Assembly: GCA_015847255.1 (NCBI GenBank)
Contig: JADLZK010012646.1
Coordinates: 806,001 to 870,000, forward strand
Length of the DNA stretch: 64,000 nt
Direction: 5' to 3'
From: Hyparrhenia diplandra
Taxonomy: Eukaryota; Streptophyta; Magnoliopsida; Poales; Poaceae
Made by a program: the position numbers and the translations under genes. The notes below the pieces were generated by a model. The model saw only the letters and a list, made by a program, of their open reading frames with translations. It was not told where the DNA came from and did not search any database. This document shows positions 10,645-20,769 of this stretch, in pieces. How positions within the stretch are numbered: the first letter of the stretch is position 1; each line of letters opens with the position of its first letter.

Positions 10645-13017
10645 TGGTGGCCCTATTACGAGAAGCGAGCGGGTGACCCGGCGACGACACAGCCCATCGT
10701 CGAGTCCAACCATCTATAGTTTTCTACCACACGTGTCCTTTCTGGTATCAGCGGAAAAATAGTTACGTTTTTTTCTTAAATAATAAACGACCATTACTCA
10801 CTCCTCAGGTGTCCGTTTTTAAATAACTTTGCACTCTACCTGTGTTCCTTGCCTCAAGGTCTACGAAACTAGGCTTCATATTATATACTATACATTTCAA
10901 ACTTATTATGCATAGATATTGAATAATATATATTATTTGTACTTACATACAAAAGCTGTATATGTAGCAGCTTATGTAGCCTTTGCAGTTAATTAACAAA
11001 TTGTAATTGTGCTTCATATAACATTAATTATCGTGTTTGGACATTGATATGACAGTTCCTACTTCATTCACTTTTGCTGGCTCCTCTCTAATACCGCAAT
11101 AGGCTAGAGAAATTGGCGTGTGTGACACGAAGATCTCACAGACGAGTATTACACGTCCCTGATGAGTCTCATCAGAGTCACGTCTTAAACACATTGTGCC
11201 TTAGTGGGGTCTTATAGAGACGCGCACGCAAACATGTCTCGGGATCGCAGGGTCATTATAAGAGACGCATTGAGATATCCTTGTCTCTGATGACGAATTA
11301 CAAAAACATAACAGAAAGAAGAATAATCTCAATGCCAAAGGCTAGGAAACCATTTAATTCATGAAGGTTTGGACACACCGCCAGATTCATTGACGGTAGC
11401 TACAGGCACATATGTATCACATACACACATATATCACTATACGCATTAGTACTATACATATCAATAAAAATATGAACTTGATCTGTATGGAAAACTACTG
11501 GGCTGCAGTCTAAAACAAACGAGAAATACCCCATTAGTTCTAACTGATCACACATGCGCAGCTAAACACGGCTCTGATATATAGCATCCATATAAACACA
11601 GTGTGTTTTATGTGAGGTTACACTTGCGTTGTGACTTTGTCTTCATTTTCCCCTCATTTCTCCTTTCTGTGTTCAGCAGGTAGAGAGCACAGCAGGCTAG
11701 ACAAAAGTTTGGCGTGACTGAGTAGCAGCAGACCATATGATGCTACTCGACTGCCACTTTAGCTCAACCCAAGCTTTAGCGCGTCCTGAATATGCATGGC
11801 GACTCGAGCAGCACTGTACCATGTCAAATGAGGAAAATTCCTCCAACTCAGCACCCATACAAGAGATTCCTTAGGAGTGAGCCGCGCTTATTCGCCAAAC
11901 CTCCGGAATATGTTTGGGTAACAAGGACTGTAATAATGTATATATGGTGCCATAGGAGGAAGAACGTTTGTTCCCCTACACTCCAGAATATTGACTATGA
12001 ATGAACTTGGTTCCCCAATACTCCAGAATAGTGATTTTATCTTTTTGAGCAAACTCAGAAAAGATATATCTAATCTCCTTCTCCTCCATTAATTTCAGTA
12101 TGGTGCAGTGTAAAACACAGCTGGCCTAGAAGACACATTGCACGCTTAATTTCCCTCCCTTGTTAATTTTTGCCCTGGAACTTATTTAACTGCAAATCAG
12201 AAATATGAGAAGATTCTTTGCAACTAATAACAACATATATCAAGTAATATTTCTCTCCTCATTGTTGTCAAAAATATTTCTCTCCTCAATATAAGCAATC
12301 CATAACATTCAGCCGCTATGAAAAACCAAACATATGGACTCCTTTAATTTGGAACACTCATTACATTTCTCATGGGGACCCTCAATCCGATCCAGTCCTC
12401 ATGGGGAATGATTGAACCAATGGAGCCCATATTGGGCCATTAGGGGATGTTTGGATCGCCTAGACAGCACCAGCTTCATCTAACGCCTGTGAGTGAGCGA
12501 GCGTGGTGCCAAGCAAAACAGTTTGGAACGACCAAACAATATCCCATATATAGAAAGTGATCGCCATTTTCCCTGACGTGGAACCCAACAAGCTAGACAC
12601 TTGTAGTGGCAGTGGACTGTTGGTGTCATCTTGGTTAAACCGGAGGAGTCAAACAATGCAAGTCCTCCACGGACTGCCGACGTTGACAAGCCGGCAGCGC
12701 CACTGACCGGCGTGCTCCTCTGACGGCACTTGGCCAGGCCTCGAGCTCGAGCAGCAGAGTGGGGGTAGGGAATTGGCACTACGGGACTAGGGGATACGCG
12801 CAGCCGGATGTTCCGATACACAGCGACGACGACGACGCAAGCAAAAGATGTCGAGCACTTCGCAGCGTACAGTTTTCCATAAATGCTGCCTCACTTTCAA
12901 GAGGTGCAGTAGCACACTACGATAGCACCCGAGCGTATCGGGCACGCAAAAAGCGTGGTCAAAGTCGTCCACTCTCCACTGCATAAGTGCAGTGTATAAG
13001 TGGTCGAACGTGCACTC

Positions 13018-13029
13018 ATCTATATGTAG
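13018..13029 (+). promoter_or_regulatory. Possible TATA box of peptide gene A
   Basis: A catctatatgtag-type element lies about 70 bases before the ATG. The corresponding position in paralogue C is a better TATA (catctatatatag at 3,964). Confidence 0.35.
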
Positions 13030-13087
13030 TACTGCTACTATAGTACTTTCAAGATCGAAATATAGCTCTTCGAGGCAAATTAACAGC

Positions 13088-13545
13088 ATGTCGCCCAGCA
13101 ACTACCATACTTGGACGAGGTCGCGCGTCGTCGTCCATGGTGGTGTGATTTTGCTGCTGCTGCTGCTGCTTGTGGTCTGCAACGACGATGGCAGCGGCGG
13201 CTTCCTGCTGGCAACTGCTACAGAAGGCGAATTAGGAAGCACCGGAAGCAGCGGGGGAAGTAAGTGTCCACCGGCGTCTAGCCACACTTAGCTTGGATAC
13301 CCCTGATTTTGTTTTCTCAATTAACCAAAAGTCATACTCCGTACATGGTTTCCTTTGGCCCCTGGCATGCAGATGATCCCGAGGGATCCGGTCCTCCGAC
13401 GCCACACACTGTGCCCGTGCCGAGCGATCGCACCAGCATAGCCTACAATGCTTTGACCAAGGATCGCAATGCTTTGACCAGGGATCGCCAAAGCACACGA
13501 GCTAGGGGCTGCGATTGGAGCTCAAAATGCCCGCAAGGCCCATAG
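13088..13545 (+). CDS. Putative secreted signalling-peptide precursor A (two exons)
   Basis: Exon 1 is 13,088-13,259 and exon 2 is 13,373-13,545. The intron begins gtaagt, ends ttggcatgcag-like, and is in phase 1. The predicted protein has 114 residues. An N-terminal hydrophobic stretch (roughly residues 13-31, with a run of leucines) looks like a signal peptide. Next comes an acidic, Gly/Ser-rich linker (NDDGSGG...GSTGSSGG). Exon 2 opens with NDPEGSGPPTPHTVPVPS, followed by a basic tail holding a short internal repeat (NALTKDR/NALTRDR) and two cysteines. Peptide B has the same exon structure, phase, linker and motif, which strongly supports the model. The SGPxxxH core is loosely reminiscent of CLE and PIP/IDA-type peptides, but it matches none that I recognise. 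The role is unknown. Confidence 0.65.
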
Positions 13546-13594
13546 AACAGATTGTATTAGACAAGTTCAGAACCTGTTGTATTATTGTACAAGT

Positions 13595-13595
13595 G

Positions 13596-13623
<28 letters not shown>
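13595..13623. repeat. (CT)n microsatellite
   Basis: About 14 CT dinucleotides, 50 bases past the stop codon of peptide A. Confidence 0.9.
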
Positions 13624-13627
<4 letters not shown>

Positions 13628-13749
13628 GAGCTTTACAAAAGATGTATGGTGAGACAGACTAGTTTCATGGACGCCATTATAATAGTGGCCTTGAAATTTT
13701 GTCTTGTAACTCAGCCCATAAACGAATAAGAAGGTAATGATGTAAGCCA

Positions 13750-13990
13750 TGCAAAAGCTGTACCCGGTGAAAGATACAGGAAAATGCCCACATTCATAAA
13801 ATCTAATATGCTCTATATATATGGTAGTTCTATTATCGTCATCGCCGCTGAATTTGAAAATTTTTGGTACCCTCCAACCATCAGGTGCTTTTAAGAAATC
13901 AAAAGTGGAGGGGTACAGATTATGATAGGTGTGCCTACTAGGTTTAATTTGCACACCCAAATCTACTCTCAAGAGATCTAGATAATTCAT
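13750..13990 (-). mobile_element. Retrotransposon gag N-terminal fragment
   Basis: The minus strand from 13,990 encodes a segment with YPSTFDFLKAPDGWRVPKIF followed by KFSGDDDNRTTIYIEHI. This resembles the start of plant Ty3/gypsy gag proteins, where the pattern is YPxxFDxxxxPxGFRVPxFxKFSGxD. The similarity ends around residue 75 of the frame and the rest is not recognisable. It is a decayed fragment. Confidence 0.5.
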
Positions 13991-14138
13991 CTTTAAACCG
14001 ACTCATAGCTTCACTAGAATCGGTAATGAGAGCTGTGGGAACAATATTCAACATTGGAATTGAATTTGACTTCGTTACTTCGGCGAATTAGAAGAACTAT
14101 ATTATATCCCACTTAATAAGGATGTAAAGGGGTATCCT

Positions 14139-14236
14139 TTAGGTGCACCTCCAAACCTCTTTAGTTCAAGTATTTGTACTACTTCTTCAAAAATTTGAAA
14201 AAAGTACTTGAACTAAAGAGGTAGAGGTGCACCTAA
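14139..14236. repeat. 98-bp near-perfect inverted repeat (miniature foldback)
   Basis: The left arm starts ttaggtgcacctccaaacct and the right arm ends agaggtgcacctaa. The arms pair over nearly 45 bases, with an inner ttcaaaaatttgaa palindrome as the loop. It is probably a very short MITE, and as RNA it would form a long hairpin. Confidence 0.75.
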
Positions 14237-14479
14237 TTGTCACTAATTAATTTGCACCCCTACTACTGAAGCACGATTCACCACTGGGCCTTGATCGGTT
14301 TGTGTGTTATGACCCGAATTTTGAGCAATGCTGAACGTTGGAAAAGATGTACGCTAGCTCCACCTAAACCGGACATATCTGTTTCAAATGCCTAAGGGGC
14401 CGATTGGGCTTTTGTTAACCTCAACCAAAAAAAAAAAAAAAAACTATATTAGCAAGATGCTGGAGATTGCTTGTATTAG

Positions 14480-14698
14480 GACAAGAATCGGTTACCCCTT
14501 CATATTCTTTTCATTGGCCTTTACCTCAGGCAAAATGAATGTAGAAGCGTTACAATCCCCGAAGACAGACTCACGGTATTGGTGATCATGTTGTGCCGAT
14601 CTTCGACACAGCTCTCCAAGAATGCGTTCATATCTGCATCAAGCTTGGCCTGAAGCTTTAGGCGAATCTCATCAGGAAGATCCACCATGGACGTTGGA
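14480..14698 (-). mobile_element. Possible retrotransposon gag-like fragment
   Basis: The minus strand reads MVDLPDEIRLKLQAKLDADM then NAFLESCVEDRHN, charged and helical in character and resembling a gag internal segment. It is short, and family assignment is not secure. Confidence 0.25.
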
Positions 14699-14935
14699 CA
14701 CTACTGCAAACTCAAACATTCCTGTAGGTATAAAGTTTACCGACATGAAAATTGTCATTATCTTGTCGGTCGAGAGAATACAACACGAAAATCAGACAAC
14801 CGACAGGAACATCATTAATATCTTTCGGTTTATGTTTTTCAGTTGGTATATTTTGTACACACAGGAAATTTAGTTTATCTGGGTACATATTTTTTATACC
14901 AGTATTTTTCGAACACACAGGATATATTAGGAGCA
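14699..14935 (+). mobile_element. CACTA element terminal fragment
   Basis: It begins cactactgcaaactcaaac and contains subterminal-like repeats of ccgacatgaaaattgtc, gtcggtcgagagaa and ccgacaggaac. No second terminus was found nearby. Confidence 0.4.
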
Positions 14936-15769
14936 AAAAAGTTCAACCGGGGTTAAAATAACCAAGGCCTACTTTGGGAACAAGGGGCAGATTGCCCTGG
15001 GTAGCTTACCCTCGACGGGGATTTAATTGGCCGGTCGTATCCCCGGTAGCCATTTCCCTTTCCCTGCCCCCTTCCCTGTCGCCATTTGGAAGTAGGGTTT
15101 AAGTTCCCCGGATGTAAGCTGTATCACGGTAAACTAAGAAATACTAGATTACGAGCTTGCTCCTATTCGCTGTAAGTTAATTGCACATGCACAATATATA
15201 CTCTGAAACTCCAAACGAACACTCAAACACAATTCAAAAAATATTCTGAAAAAAACAAAGGAACATAAAAATAACAATATTACAAAATTATATCTCCATA
15301 ATCAAATTTCAAACATTCTGTGAGACTAACGTCCATAACTGTTCAATATCTTCCTGATGGACTATGAGTAACATTCAGCCAAATATATGCACCTTTCCTA
15401 ATCCAATGCTAACTTAGGTATGTAGCACAAACTTTAATATTTTGCGAACAAATTTACATGTTATTCTCAGCAATTGTATGTCTCCGGGCCTCCAGTTTCA
15501 AATACCGAGATGTTGCCGATCTTGTGGTATGCTGCATATTGCAAACTAAGAAATTGTTAGTGAAAAGCAGACAAATTGAATGTCTACACATATATAGGCA
15601 GACAAGTTTCAGATCTATGATCAGAACTACTGTAAGAGCATATGCACAATATCTTTAGATATGGACGAATTTGGATGCATCAGTAAGACTGTAAGAGCAC
15701 ATGAGGATTACTACATACATAGATTGCTATTAAAAATCAAAACTTACAACTGAATTTAAAAAAGTCATG

Positions 15770-16800
15770 CTACAAGGCAATAAACCAATCATGATGTTCT
15801 ACCATACATAGAAATGATTAAAAAAGAAATTTTGAACAACCCAGTCTCTAGAAATATCAAGCCAAACACGATCCAGAGTTTAATTAAATAATGCTATACC
15901 AATGGTGACTGGCTAATTGACTCCTGCACAATCTAGTTTGCTCTATCAGCTAATCTGAAAGGATATGCCATAATGAAAGGCTATGAACACTGCCTAGTTC
16001 ACAAAAATATTAAAAAAAGAGAGAGAAAGGAACATCTCAGCTGTTTAGTCCTGATGAACTTAAAAAAAAAGGAACATCTCTTGTCACATGCATCTCTTCT
16101 ACTCTGCTACTAAATTCAAAAGTGAGGATTACTAGAAGAAACTAAAAAAGACAGCAGACTGCTATTAAAAAGCAAAACTTACAACTGAATTTAAGTTCAG
16201 TCAGCATCCTTGATCCTTCTATTGGTGATTGTCAACATTTGTGCTATATACACATGATGTGCACTAGAAGGCAATAAACGAACCATGATGGTCTACCATA
16301 TGTAGAAAATGGTTAAAAAGAATTTTTGAACAACCCAGTCTCTAGAAATATCAAGTCAAACGCATTGATGACTAGTAACTGACAGCCATGCATAGAGCAA
16401 GTAGTGCCCAAAAGGGGAAAAATGATCAGTTAACAGTTCGATGCCTAAACTCTTTTTACCATTGGCCTCTTTTTTATGCATGGACAGGACATTTGACTTT
16501 GTAGCAAAGTCACCAAACTATGGTGGTGTCAACCTCTTTCAACAGTAGCCACTTATTTCACTTGAAACTAGATATGGACAAAGTGTTTAAACCAAACTAG
16601 GTGTGTGCCCATGCGTTGCTGTGGTCAAAACATTTTATTGCAAGGGTTATCATAAGATATTGCACAAGGAGGCCTAGACCTTTCAAGAACAACATGATCC
16701 TGAGTTTAATTAAATAATGCTATATTAATGGTGGCTGACTAACTGACTCCTGAGCAATCTGGTTTCCTCTGTCAGCTAATCTGAAAGGATATGCATATAT
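15770..16800. repeat. Local direct repeats in AT-rich intergenic DNA
   Basis: Two blocks recur. About 15,775-15,875 matches 16,266-16,365 (both contain gaacaacccagtctctagaa). About 15,880-15,985 matches 16,690-16,795 (both contain tcagctaatctgaaaggata). A third shared block starts near 15,727 and 16,165. They look like dispersed copies of one degenerate element. Confidence 0.7.
16597..16640 (-). mobile_element. Helitron-like 3' terminus (minus strand)
   Basis: The plus strand reads ctaggtgtgtgcccatgcgt and continues tgctgtgg. Reverse complemented, this is a GC-rich hairpin-like block followed by CTAG, as in Helitron 3' ends (CTRR). The 5' boundary is not identified. Confidence 0.35.
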
Positions 16801-17884
16801 ATATGAACCAGAAAATGCTACATGCTTTAATCACAAAATAGCACACAACTGCAAAATATCTAACTATCTCAGAAGACAAGCTCGATGCAAGGGTCAACTT
16901 GTAAGCAATGAATAAATTTATTTATGATAGAACATAAACGAATTTAGAATAGAACATAAACTAATTGCTCGCTGAATCAGCTAGACACAAGAATCACAAA
17001 TTTTGCAATACCTAACCTGCATACTTTTTAACATGAATAAAATTCACCAGGGAAATCTTTCTATTCCGGTGGACATGAATCACAGATTCACAAAAATCAC
17101 CTCACAATATCACAAGAAAATCAAGCAAGAATACAAAGAATGATAGGGTGCATGCTCACTACGCTTCGGTTGAATGAGGTATGGAGATAGGCACAGCACT
17201 TCTCCCTAGACACAGGAGTATGGAGGAGGATGCGACAGCTCGGCGCCCCCAATATCTACGAGATTTTTCCGTGCTAGGAGGATGAGGCTGAGATGGAGGT
17301 GCTCCTCCGAGATGAGGTCTTGCGGCGGCAGCGGCCACGGTCGATCCGCGAAAGATGTATTGCCGGGCACTAGGAAAAGCACGCCAGTTGCAGGCCACCG
17401 GTAGATGCATCATGCACGCCAGGAGCGATGCACCGCCATGAGCCAGGGGGGGATGATGGCGATGGTGGCGGTGGCGCCGCCGTCCACGTCGGTCAGCGAC
17501 AAAGTCGCCACGGCGACGGGTCGAGGAAGGGGAAACGCTCCCGGCCTCATGAGTCGTGGATTTATTCGCGGGGGAAAACGAAGGGAAACGGGCTACTATC
17601 CCCGCGTGGGTGTGCTTCCAAAGAGCGTGCGAGATTGGCCCGGGAAAGTCGCCTCGTGGCTTTTCGGCCCCAGGAAAATGGCGGGGAACCCTCGGGATCC
17701 CCTGCCGCCAAAGTAACCCAACGGTCCAAATATCCGGCGCCACGCTCCCCAGGCGCCCGGATCCCCCCGAGGCCGTGGCACGTCTCAGTGCTCGCGTGGA
17801 TATATGGAACTCTCCGTCATAAGGAAAGTAAATTGGCTTGTGGTGGGGATTGCCAAAATCGCGTCTAGAATCCCCGAGTAGATT

Positions 17885-20765
17885 GCCGGCTTTCTTTTTT
17901 TTGAAATCACGCGTAATGCGTGTATTGCTTTAAGGGAAAAAGGAGTTCGTTACACGACTTCACTCATTATTAGGCGAGATGCCTTAGAGCGGGCGAAGCA
18001 AGCACACAACATAGATCACCGGCTCTAACGGTGGAGCTTAGAAAGTTGTACTAACTGGGAAAACTACTGAGCGACCGAGCGACTATAACGACGCGAGTGC
18101 CCGTCAAGGCTCCTCGTGCCACGGCCTGGGCCGCGTCCGGTTGGGGAAGCGGGCTGCGCGCAACCTCTTCCGTGTAGAGGACATGACAGCACCGTTGAGT
18201 CCTTCCTGGAACCTAGTGGCGATCTCGGGGTCCGGAACAGACACGTCATGGTCAGGACGCACTTAGAGCCTGTTTAGCAAAACACGTCGCGCCTGCTTCT
18301 CCGGATTGGGGTCGCGAAAGGCTGACTTGGCGCCTAGCTGGTCGCTACGGCGCGGGACCCATTCATCGACGACCTTCGAAGACCGGAGGCGAGGTGGAGC
18401 CATAGCCAGAGGCTCCTCCAGCGGTAGCGTCAGGGAGTCGATGAAGGTTGCCACCGAAGCTGTTGTAGGCGCAGCAGCGACAGGTGCGGGAGGCAAAGGT
18501 GGTGTAGCAGCAAGGGAAGGCAAAGTGGCCGTAGCCACCTCCGACGCTTGGACATCCCCCAGGTCCTCCCCCGTAAAGTGGACACCGGCGGGGGGAGGAT
18601 CTTGGCGCGACGTTCTCCCGCCTAGAGGACGAAGACGGCGTCCCCCGAAAGTTTCGAACGTCGCGCGAGCTTGGGGTTTGTTGCCGTTGATGCCACGTCT
18701 TCGGTCGCTTGGACCACTTCCTCGACAAGACACGCTGCGCTTGCTTTTCTGGCCGAGGGTCGCGGAAGGCAGACTTGGCAGCCAACCGGTCGCTGTGACG
18801 TGGGAACCAGTCGTCATTGGTGACCTTTGACCTTCGCTGCGATGTGGAGTCTTGCAGGTGGAGGCTGGTGCCGAAGCTGGTGGTGCAAGCGCGGGAGTGG
18901 AGGCCACGGTTGGAATGGCCGCTGGGGTAGTGCCTGCAGCTGTAGAACTCACCCCCACCACCTGTGTCACCTCCGCATCCGTGAAGCTAAGATGAAGCAA
19001 GCGAGGTGACGAGCGGGGGATGCCTGCACCACCCCGATCCTCGGTCACCTCGCCACGGCTTAGCTAAGCCGAGCCCCGTCCCGCCTCCGCGAAGTTGAGC
19101 TCGAACATACGCAAAGGCGAAGGAGGCTCCAGCTGCGCTGCCAGCGACCGCGTAGTGGTAGACGGGCACGCGACGAGGGAAACGACGAGATCCTTAAGCA
19201 TTGGGTCGACCCAAACCGGGGGCTCCTTGAGCACACACGCCCGACGCCGCGGCGGGTCTGAAGAGGTGATGGCGTTGTCGGCGGAGGAAGTGGCCACAAC
19301 GAGGTTGTGGCTCGGGTCTTCAACAACGGCTCGAGGTGGTTGGGGCCATACAAATCCTCCTCCAGATGTGGCCCATGCAAGCTCACCAACAGAGGTAGGT
19401 GGCGTGGGCGTAGGCTCCAGCGCCCCATGCCGCGGCATAGGCTCCTCTGCGGCGGCGACAGGAGGTGGTGCCGATGGGGTCGGCCGCGACCCGGTACCCG
19501 CGTGCACTGCTGCGGTCTCGGGCTCGGTGGCGGTGCCTGCGAGAGAGACAATGCGACGGGCGACGGGCCGTAGCGACGTGATCGCCGCGGCGCGATTGAA
19601 GTATAAGCCAACGAAAGGCCGGGACCGGGCGGCGGCGGCGTGCGGCGTGGTTGGCCGTCGTAGGCCTGCGCCGGAGTGACGAGGACGCCGCCGCCAGCCC
19701 TCTCGCATCCAGCGAGTTGCTCGGGCGGCACGGCCCCGGCGGCGGTGGGCGGGGACGCGGCACGGTCCCGGTCGGCGGCGAGGGACGCGTTTTTGGCGCT
19801 TCGACGCGACTGGGCGTCTCGAGCCCGCCAAGTCCCGAAGTCCGTCGCCTGGGACAGCGGCGCGACCCCGCGACGCCGCTGGCGGCTAGTGGTGGCGCCC
19901 GGCGGCGAGAATGGGCTACGCCGGTCTGCGTTTAGTGTGCGGCCCCCGGGGGCGCGGATCCCGACCGCCGAGGCGCCCGCCTCAAGGCTGCCGGGTTACG
20001 GCTCTCCTCAAAGACGGCGACCGGATCGACCCCCACGGTAGCGGAGGCAGCCTCAACTCCGCGGCCAGGGCGGGTCGCCGTGCGGTGGCAAAGTAGCCGG
20101 TGGGCGCGGAGGAAGGGACGCCGGCGGCGGCAAAACATCCTCCTCAACGTCGGAGCGGTCGGAGAAGAAGACCTCGTCGTCCCGGCGCTGTGCTTTGGAT
20201 CGGCCGGAGGAGGCGGGGAAGGGCGGTGCCGACCCCATCGGCTGCGAGGGCGGCGGGGAGCGATCCACGACAGCGCGGGTCTTCAGCGTTTTCGAAGCGC
20301 GACGGGTCAGCGGGGCAACGCCCATAGCCCGAGGGGGGCGCCTCGGCCGGTGGAAGTGTGGCCCACGGAGCGAGGGGCGGAGGCGCCACCCACCGCCCGT
20401 CATCCTTTGCGAGCCCGCTCACGGACTAGAGAGCGGAAGCCGTCCATGGCGCCGCCGCGCGCAGGGAGGCCCCCGTGAGCCGGCGTGGCGTCGGATACAG
20501 CCGGGCGCTGGATGCGGATCTGGCGTCACCGGTGTGACGGGGGCCGCTGCATCGTAGGCCGGGCGGCGGCGGCGGCGTGGTCGGACTTTGTGCGGGCGCC
20601 CGGTGATGGTCCGCCCGCCACAGGACTTCCGCGGGCTTCGGCGGTGGGCAAGGCAAGGACGAGGGACAGGGTGGGGGCAGGGGAAGGAGAGGGGGACGTG
20701 GGGGCGCCGGCGCCCGGCGACGATGGCCCGGGAAAACAGGGCGGACGCCGAGACGCCCGTTGGAG
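17885..20765 (-). mobile_element. LINE-like retroelement remnant, GC-rich ORF1-type region
   Basis: On the minus strand, a Pro/Ala/Arg-rich open region runs from about 20,760 to 18,263 in several frames. It ends with VPRRSDQLGAKSAFRDPNPE and a KQARRVLLNRL tail, a C-terminal pattern I associate with plant non-LTR element ORF1 proteins. A second copy of that ending, RHSDRLAAKSAFRDPRPEKQ, lies near 18,790-18,700, so the 3' part is internally duplicated. Downstream, 18,060-17,885 looks like a LINE 3' end closing in an A-run (T-run on the plus strand near 17,896). No endonuclease or reverse transcriptase is present. A captured or host low-complexity gene is an alternative reading. Confidence 0.4.
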
Positions 20766-20769
20766 GAAC

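Larger units (their letters stand above)
6627..13152. repeat. Tandem segmental duplication, unit B (~6.53 kb)
   Basis: This is the second full copy of the unit at 100-6,626. Its right junction is informative: at 13,152/13,153 the shared sequence runs on into an uninterrupted peptide exon 1, while the same point in the two upstream copies switches to ggacacaccgcc. This copy keeps the intact first codons of the LRR pseudogene and has its own small indels. Confidence 0.93.
14960..17715. mobile_element. Candidate 2.75-kb DNA element with weak terminal inverted repeats
   Basis: The left end has ctactttgggaacaaggggc (14,969 onward). The right end near 17,697-17,715 has cccctgccgccaaagtaacc. Read inverted, these share TTACTTTGG/CTACTTTGG followed by A(n)GGGG. 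The interior is AT-rich with local repeats up to about 17,050, then GC-rich DNA (17,160-17,700) without a recognisable protein. No convincing target duplication was seen, so this is tentative. Confidence 0.25.

Noticed and set aside
13502..13990. 162-codon minus-strand frame as a host gene
   Set aside because: The N-terminal part matches retrotransposon gag and the C-terminal part is the (CT)n microsatellite and shadow of peptide A exon 2.
17159..17868. Overlapping GC-rich open frames on both strands
   Set aside because: All frames are open because of high GC; none shows a recognisable domain, and no splice-supported model could be built.
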